Source of the DNA: Deinococcus aerophilus
GTDB taxonomy: Bacteria > Deinococcota > Deinococci > Deinococcales > Deinococcaceae
Reading direction: 5' to 3'
NCBI RefSeq assembly: GCF_014647075.1
Contig: NZ_BMOM01000052.1
Span: 1 to 11,280 of the forward strand
Length of the DNA: 11,280 bases
A program made the position numbers and the translations under genes. The notes beneath the pieces were generated by a model that searched no databases, was not told the origin of the DNA, and saw only the letters and a list, made by a program, of their open reading frames with translations. Shown here piece after piece: positions 6,941 to 11,280 of the stretch (position 1 is its first letter; every line of letters begins with the position of its first letter).

Positions 6941-7620
6941 GCGGGAACCTCCGGTGTGGCGTGAAGGTGCGGGAGGGATTCGACCCACTGCAGCACATCA
7001 CGCAGGGCGTACCGGCGTTCGCTGAACGGGGCGCTGGGGTCGTCTCGGCGTTCGCCAGGCGTGGCGTGGCGCGGCGGGTCGCTGGCCTCGTGGGCGTCCA
7101 CGATCAGGCGGTAGGAGCCGTCCACCTGATCGGAGTTCCGGCACAGGGTCGGTGCGTGCCGCAGCGCGTCCAGCAGTCCCTCTGTCTGCAGGGCGTCCGG
7201 GTGCCAGACGGGTGTCCCCGGCACGAACGCCTTGCGGCCCAGACTGAGGGGCCAGTGCGGGTTCCTTAGGGCGGCATGCAAGTCGCGCAGCAACGCCGGG
7301 TCGCCGTGCAGGGCCGCCCAGAAGGCCGCATCGGACAGGTAGGCGCGGCGGGTCAGACTGGTGTGCGTGCCCCGCTGCCCCGGGTGGAGCTGCGCAGTGT
7401 GGTAGTCGTGCATCAGGACGCCGGGGCGGTCGACCCGCACGCCGAACGCCAGGGCGCTCAGGTGCGTGACGGGTTCGGCCCGGTCGATGCCCAGCGCGGC
7501 GGCGCACAGGCCGAGGACGCCGCTCTTGCTGGGCTCGCTTTCCGTGTCGCGGTCGTCGAAGCGGCTGCGGGTGCCCCAGGACTGCATGGGGCCAGCCAGG
7601 GGAATCAGGAGGGTGTTCAC
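6937..7620 (-). CDS. casD: Cascade subunit Cas5e (CasD)
   Basis: 227 aa, against 224 in E. coli. Cas5e holds the 5' handle of the crRNA and joins the Cas7e backbone to Cse1. The N-terminal RAMP strand with GPMQSWG (10-16), the [15 protein letters not shown] helix (30-44), the thumb region around [14 protein letters not shown] (91-104) and [11 protein letters not shown] (120-130) are typical. It starts at GTG overlapping the casC stop (GTGA). No strong Shine-Dalgarno is visible there, only AAGG further up, so coupling to casC probably matters. Its last codons (TPEVPA) contain the GGAGG that serves casE. Confidence 0.95.
   Translation of the reverse strand: MNTLLIPLAGPMQSWGTRSRFDDRDTESEPSKSGVLGLCAAALGIDRAEPVTHLSALAFGVRVDRPGVLMHDYHTAQLHPGQRGTHTSLTRRAYLSDAAFWAALHGDPALLRDLHAALRNPHWPLSLGRKAFVPGTPVWHPDALQTEGLLDALRHAPTLCRNSDQVDGSYRLIVDAHEASDPPRHATPGERRDDPSAPFSERRYALRDVLQWVESLPHLHATPEVPA
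6948..6952 (-). promoter_or_regulatory. Ribosome binding site deciding the casE start
   Basis: GGAGG on the minus strand, inside the end of casD, lies seven nt before the GTG at 6938-6940. It supports the GTG over the upstream ATG at 6988. Confidence 0.75.
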
Positions 7621-8837
7621 CCCCGCGCTGCCTTCACCGGGACGTTCAGGGCTGCCAGGATCGCCTGCGCGTCCGCGACGGTCGCGTCAATCAGGGCCTT
7701 CACGCTGGGGAACTCCTGACCCAGCGGCTCACGGGCATCCTCGTTGAAATCGCCGGGTATGACATTCACGTACCGTGAGCGTCCCTCATCCCCGAAGACA
7801 ACGTCCTGATTTCGTTTTTCGGCACTGAGGGCCGTGAAGCTGGGGGTGAGGAAGCCGTCCGGCCCGCGCACGGCCTTCTCGAACGCGTTGGCGAGGTTGC
7901 GGGGCGAGGCGTCCTGCCGCACTACCTGCATCATCAGGCCCGGCGTGTTGTGCGCCGCGAAGGTGTTCTGCTTGCCGGTGGGCGCGGCGAACACACTGGC
8001 CTCCAGGAAGGCCCGCAGGCCCCGCACGGCCAGGTCAACATCCCCGCCGAGGTTCTCCAGCAGCTTCCGGAGGTCCACGCAGGCGTAGCGGTAATACGTG
8101 GCACTCCCGAACTCCACGGTGCCCAGCATGTCCGCGCCGGCCGTGTCGGTGGGCTTCAGGTCGTCCACAGCCGTGTAGAAGTCGAATTCCCGGCCGCGCA
8201 TGGCGTGCGTGCTGATCGCGTGCGCTACCTGCGCCGCCGCATCCGCGTTCTTCTCCGGCAGGTCGGCGAGCATCCGCCCGAACAGGGCCACGTCCACTGC
8301 GCGGGAACCGTCGAGGGCGCCCAGGAAGATACCCTTGAATTTCTTGTCCAGTTCGACAGGTTTCGGCTTCGCCTTCTTGCGTTCTGCCGCAATTTTTTCC
8401 AGATGGGCTTCAAAATCAGACCAGTGGCTCAGGATCAGGTCGGTGAAGGCCTTCAGCTCATCCCGGCCCAGGAAGAGCAGGTACTCGGACTTTTTCTCCT
8501 CCTCGCCATCCCGCTTCTTGGTGACCTTGATGTCCAGCTTGACGGCTTTCAGGGCTTCAATGGCAGCGTCCTCGGCCTGATCTTTGGGAATGCCAGCGGC
8601 CACGAGTTGTTTGCCGATCTCCTCATGGGCGCGTTTGGTGCGTTCTCCCAGTTCTTCAGGGTAGATGGTGCCGCGAGCGCGGAAGTCCATGCGCATGGCG
8701 CGTTTGAAGCTCTGTGAGCTGACGCGGGCGCGGCGGGTGCCGCCGAAGTAGGCGTCCTTGGGGCTGCCGGTGTCGTCGCGGTTGAGGTTGCTGGGCGCGA
8801 AATTCTGCAGGTAGTGGAGTTCCAGAAGGGCTTTCAC
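7617..8837 (-). CDS. casC: Cascade backbone subunit Cas7e (CasC/Cse4)
   Basis: 406 aa. Six copies line the crRNA and kink it every sixth base. The family signature is strong: [21 protein letters not shown] (7-27), [19 protein letters not shown] (31-49), [17 protein letters not shown] (211-227), [10 protein letters not shown] (257-266) and FAAHNTPG (303-310). It is about 40 residues longer than E. coli Cas7e (363 aa). Two lysine-rich stretches, about 105-118 and 152-166, fall in the variable thumb/insert region and probably explain the extra length. The start is GTG 8835-8837, overlapping the casB stop as GTGA, with GGAG a few bases before it. Confidence 0.96.
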   Translation of the reverse strand: MKALLELHYLQNFAPSNLNRDDTGSPKDAYFGGTRRARVSSQSFKRAMRMDFRARGTIYPEELGERTKRAHEEIGKQLVAAGIPKDQAEDAAIEALKAVKLDIKVTKKRDGEEEKKSEYLLFLGRDELKAFTDLILSHWSDFEAHLEKIAAERKKAKPKPVELDKKFKGIFLGALDGSRAVDVALFGRMLADLPEKNADAAAQVAHAISTHAMRGREFDFYTAVDDLKPTDTAGADMLGTVEFGSATYYRYACVDLRKLLENLGGDVDLAVRGLRAFLEASVFAAPTGKQNTFAAHNTPGLMMQVVRQDASPRNLANAFEKAVRGPDGFLTPSFTALSAEKRNQDVVFGDEGRSRYVNVIPGDFNEDAREPLGQEFPSVKALIDATVADAQAILAALNVPVKAARG

Positions 8838-9484
8838 AGGCGGTCTCCTTCGTCCTCATCCGGGACGGCGGCGTCGAAGAGGGTAGGTTGGGCGGCGGTG
8901 GCAGTTTGACCTGCGCTGTCTGACTCGGTGTCCGAGGTATTGCTGATGCGTTCGGCGGTGCGGTAGAAGTCCCGCGCCCAGTTCTTGCGGACGCGTTCTC
9001 CGGCGGTGTCGTGCTCCCACCAGTTCACGTCCTCCATGAGCCGCACCCAGTCGGGCGTGCGTCCGTCAGCGTTCAGAAGCGTGACGGCTTGCCTGAGCGC
9101 ATATGGCAGTCCATCTGCGTCGGCGTCCAGCAGGGACAGGAAGCGTTTCTCGGTGCTGGATCGCTGATCCTGCGCGAGATACAGCGCGCCGAACGTATCC
9201 CCGAACGACGGGCGGCGCTCCGGTGCAGGCGCCTCTTCACCCGTGCCGTCGGGCCGTTCGACCAGGGCGTACAGGCCCGAGACAAGCGCCAGTGCCCGCC
9301 ACTGCCGGTCGTACGTGACGTTCAGGCCGGATCGCAGAAAGACCCCTTCCAGCCACGGGACGCTCTGGCCGGGTGTGTCGTCGCCCAGCGAGCGGCGCAG
9401 CCGTGCCAGCTGGCCCCGGTCCAGCCGCGAGAGGTTCAGCACCAGCCGTTCAAACGGTGTGGCAGTCGGTGTGGCGGTCGTCAT
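8834..9484 (-). CDS. casB: Cascade small subunit Cse2 (CasB)
   Basis: 216 aa. Two copies form the belly of Cascade and steady the displaced DNA strand. The helical Cse2 pattern is present: [11 protein letters not shown] (24-34), [20 protein letters not shown] (115-134) and [13 protein letters not shown] followed by [11 protein letters not shown] (145-174). It is longer than E. coli Cse2 (160 aa), with a Thr/Ala-rich N-terminus and a ~40-residue acidic, low-complexity tail after residue 178 that is probably disordered. ATG overlaps the casA stop (ATGA), and GGAGG sits seven nt upstream at 9492-9496. Confidence 0.93.
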   Translation of the reverse strand: MTTATPTATPFERLVLNLSRLDRGQLARLRRSLGDDTPGQSVPWLEGVFLRSGLNVTYDRQWRALALVSGLYALVERPDGTGEEAPAPERRPSFGDTFGALYLAQDQRSSTEKRFLSLLDADADGLPYALRQAVTLLNADGRTPDWVRLMEDVNWWEHDTAGERVRKNWARDFYRTAERISNTSDTESDSAGQTATAAQPTLFDAAVPDEDEGDRL

Positions 9485-11175
9485 GAAGGAACCTCCGGTG
9501 CAGTCGAGTTGGTGCGCTGGGCGGCGCTCAAGGAAGCCAGGGTGCGGTCGAGAATGCCCTGTGGGCTGGGCTGGTACTTCCCGTCCGTGCGGCGCGGCCG
9601 GAACGCGAAGCCCAGCACCTGACCGTCCCCGCCTGCCCCCTGCACGTTCATGTCCCAGGCCGCGCGGGCTTCACGGGTCACACTCGCCCGCCAAGCGGTC
9701 GCCGCCTCTTCCGGCGCGTTCAGTCCAGCCAGGAACACCCGGAACGGAGCTTCCAGCGCTGCCCAGTACGCCCCCAACCCGGGAAGCGTCTGCGCGAGGT
9801 TCCGCACGTCGTCCTTGTGCGGTTCCCGCTCACCGCCGCGCGACACCACCTCAGCGGCCAGTCGTAGGGTGGCATTGAGGAGTGCGCTCCCGACCAGCTT
9901 GGCCTCTCGGAATGCGGTGTCTACATGCTGACCACCTCGTTCCCAGTCCTGAAGAAGCGGAAGAGGTAGGGCATAGGATTCATGCCTGAAGGCCGATGTT
10001 TTCCCCGCTTTGTCGCCAAGGATCTGCCCATAGGCGTGTACTTGAACGATGCTCTCACCCTGGGCGGCTTCATTCACGAGGTCCAGGACTTGCGCCGCAT
10101 TCCGGATGGTGAGGGGGGCAAATCCTGGCACTCGGATGACCTTGCCTTGCGCATTGACGTAGACCTGATTCTGCGGTTCGGGCAGGATCGCTTGCAGGTC
10201 GCGCCAGACGAGTTTTTCCAGGCTGAATTTCAGTGGCGTCAATGCCGCCTTATTTTCCACCATCCTTGAAACCAGAGCAGCCATGGGCTCCAGTGAACGG
10301 CCCTGATGGGTGTCCTCGACGCGTGCGATGCCCGCCCCGTAGCCCAGGGTGTGCAGGGCGTCTGTCGGTTCAGGTGTCGCCAGGATGCTCCGCGACAGCC
10401 AGGTGTACCGGTCGGCATACCCAAGCGGCACACTTGCGCCGGCCGTCCGGTCCTCCCCCTGCGCCTGCCACTCCCAGACGGCTCGGTCCACTTCGGCCAT
10501 ATCTGCGGGATACGGGAGCAGGTTCAAGCATAGGGTTTCATGCAGATTGCGGCCAGTTGCGACGAACAGGGCCTTGCTCATGACTGGGCCACCCTGCTGG
10601 CTATCAGATGCCCCGGTGATGCGCCCCCCAAGGGAAAACGACTGGTTCTGAATGAGAAGGCGTGCGACCTGAGCTGGAGACGTGCTTCCGAGCCACGCCC
10701 TGACGGTGGTTTCGGCAGCGGATTTGCCTGCGACCGCTTCGGCGCGTTTCTTCGTGCCGAAGACGGGCGTGGTGTTGCTGCCGTTAAGTTCAGGAGATAA
10801 CAGGCTCCAGTGATACTGCTCTGGTTCTTTCTTGTCGGACTTCTGTTGCCAGAAGGGCTTCTGTGGGTGGAACAGGTCGAAGTGGTCTTCCCAGGTCTGG
10901 AAGTACGCTTCCAGCGTTTTTGTAGGGAAGCCGTGTGCGTACCATTCGGCGGCCTGTTCGGTGGTAGTGGGTCCCCGCAGGGCGCGGTGCAGCAGGGCAA
11001 GGGTCAGGCGCAGCAGGGCCACAGTGACCAGCGGGGATGGGTCGTCGATGCGTCCGAAGGTGTGGGCGTGCAGCAGCAGTTCTCGCAGGCCGACTTCGCG
11101 CACGGGGCCGCCGTTCAGGGGGCGGACGGGAATCCAGGGTTCGTGCAGCAGGTTGAAGGTGGGGGGGCTGTTCAC
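9481..11175 (-). CDS. casA: Cascade large subunit Cse1/Cas8e (CasA)
   Basis: 564 aa from GTG 11173-11175. Cse1 recognises the PAM and recruits Cas3. The N-terminus NLLHEPWIPV and GLRELLLHAHTFGRIDD are hallmarks of the family. The LLSPELNGSNTTPVFG and QNQSFSLGGRITGASDSQQGGP stretches (about 115-178) match the region of the PAM- and DNA-sensing loops. The C-terminal part is a helical bundle. E. coli Cse1 is 502 aa, so this one is somewhat longer. The open frame runs 32 codons further upstream into cas3, but those residues are Arg/His-rich and unlike the family. The GTG has AGGA seven nt before it, and the conserved block begins six residues later. It lies 29 nt after the cas3 stop, the only real gap in the operon. 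Confidence 0.95.
   Translation of the reverse strand: MNSPPTFNLLHEPWIPVRPLNGGPVREVGLRELLLHAHTFGRIDDPSPLVTVALLRLTLALLHRALRGPTTTEQAAEWYAHGFPTKTLEAYFQTWEDHFDLFHPQKPFWQQKSDKKEPEQYHWSLLSPELNGSNTTPVFGTKKRAEAVAGKSAAETTVRAWLGSTSPAQVARLLIQNQSFSLGGRITGASDSQQGGPVMSKALFVATGRNLHETLCLNLLPYPADMAEVDRAVWEWQAQGEDRTAGASVPLGYADRYTWLSRSILATPEPTDALHTLGYGAGIARVEDTHQGRSLEPMAALVSRMVENKAALTPLKFSLEKLVWRDLQAILPEPQNQVYVNAQGKVIRVPGFAPLTIRNAAQVLDLVNEAAQGESIVQVHAYGQILGDKAGKTSAFRHESYALPLPLLQDWERGGQHVDTAFREAKLVGSALLNATLRLAAEVVSRGGEREPHKDDVRNLAQTLPGLGAYWAALEAPFRVFLAGLNAPEEAATAWRASVTREARAAWDMNVQGAGGDGQVLGFAFRPRRTDGKYQPSPQGILDRTLASLSAAQRTNSTAPEVPS
9492..9496 (-). promoter_or_regulatory. Ribosome binding site of casB inside the end of casA
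   Basis: GGAGG on the minus strand, seven nt before the casB ATG, within the codons for the casA C-terminus (APEVPS). The context CCGGAGGTTCC is the same as at the casD/casE junction. Confidence 0.75.
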
Positions 11176-11204
11176 AGGGTGGTCCTCATGAATCCTCTGG
11201 TGGG

Positions 11205-11280
11205 TCAGGCGGTGTTGCGGGCGGGTGGGGTGTCGTAGCGGGCGAGGGTTTCGCGCAGTTCGGCGAGCCACGCCTCGCGG
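11205..11280 (-). CDS. cas3: C-terminal end of the upstream gene, most likely cas3 (partial)
   Basis: An open frame enters from the right edge and ends in TGA at 11205-11207. The 24 visible residues include REAWLAELRETLARYD, a helical tail rich in Glu, Arg and Leu, with a Pro/Asn/Thr-Ala end. Nothing in this piece is diagnostic by itself. The assignment rests on position: in type I-E operons the gene just before casA is the nuclease-helicase cas3, and the rest of the operon here follows the standard order. The frame is read from 11279, the first complete codon. Confidence 0.6.
   Translation of the reverse strand, partial: REAWLAELRETLARYDTPPARNTA

Overview
The window looks like chromosomal DNA of a GC-rich member of the Deinococcus group. 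The main support is the first complete gene, which has the Deinococcus-type SlpA plan (signal peptide, one SLH domain, coiled coil, C-terminal outer-membrane beta strands). The other support is a high-GC type I-E CRISPR-Cas locus of the kind found in Deinococcus and Thermus. The genus is inferred from these features; no marker gene such as 16S rRNA is present.

Left part (1-2572, + strand): a possible C-terminal scrap of an upstream gene and a strong intrinsic terminator. Then a long 5' region leads to an SLH / coiled-coil / collagen-like / beta-barrel surface protein. After an intergenic stretch with hairpins comes a lipoprotein of unknown function, whose start codon abuts a perfect 12-bp inverted repeat. 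A bidirectional terminator closes this part.

Junction (2575-3022): the 3' 45 nt of a tRNA-Asn (minus strand, anticodon loop through CCA) sits directly before its own-looking terminator, with no matching 5' half. This is the usual footprint of tyrosine-recombinase integration into a tRNA gene. Its orientation predicts the inserted element on the CRISPR side, with an intact tRNA-Asn beyond the right edge of the window.

Right part (3023-11280, minus strand): a complete type I-E system except for most of cas3. Gene order in the direction of transcription is cas3 (C-terminus only), casA/cse1, casB/cse2, casC/cas7e, casD/cas5e, casE/cas6e, cas1, cas2, a 68-nt leader, then an array of 32 repeats and 31 spacers. 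From casA to cas2 every junction is a 4-nt ATGA or GTGA overlap, so the seven proteins are probably made from one translationally coupled mRNA. Cas1-Cas2 add spacers at the leader end, Cas6e cuts the array transcript at the repeat hairpins, Cse1-Cse2-Cas7e-Cas5e-Cas6e form Cascade around the crRNA, and Cas3 degrades the target. All catalytic residues checked are present and the leader-proximal repeats are identical, so the locus looks intact. I see no wholly new defence system. The least ordinary items are the collagen-stalked outer-membrane protein, the tRNA-Asn scar and the hairpin on the lipoprotein start.
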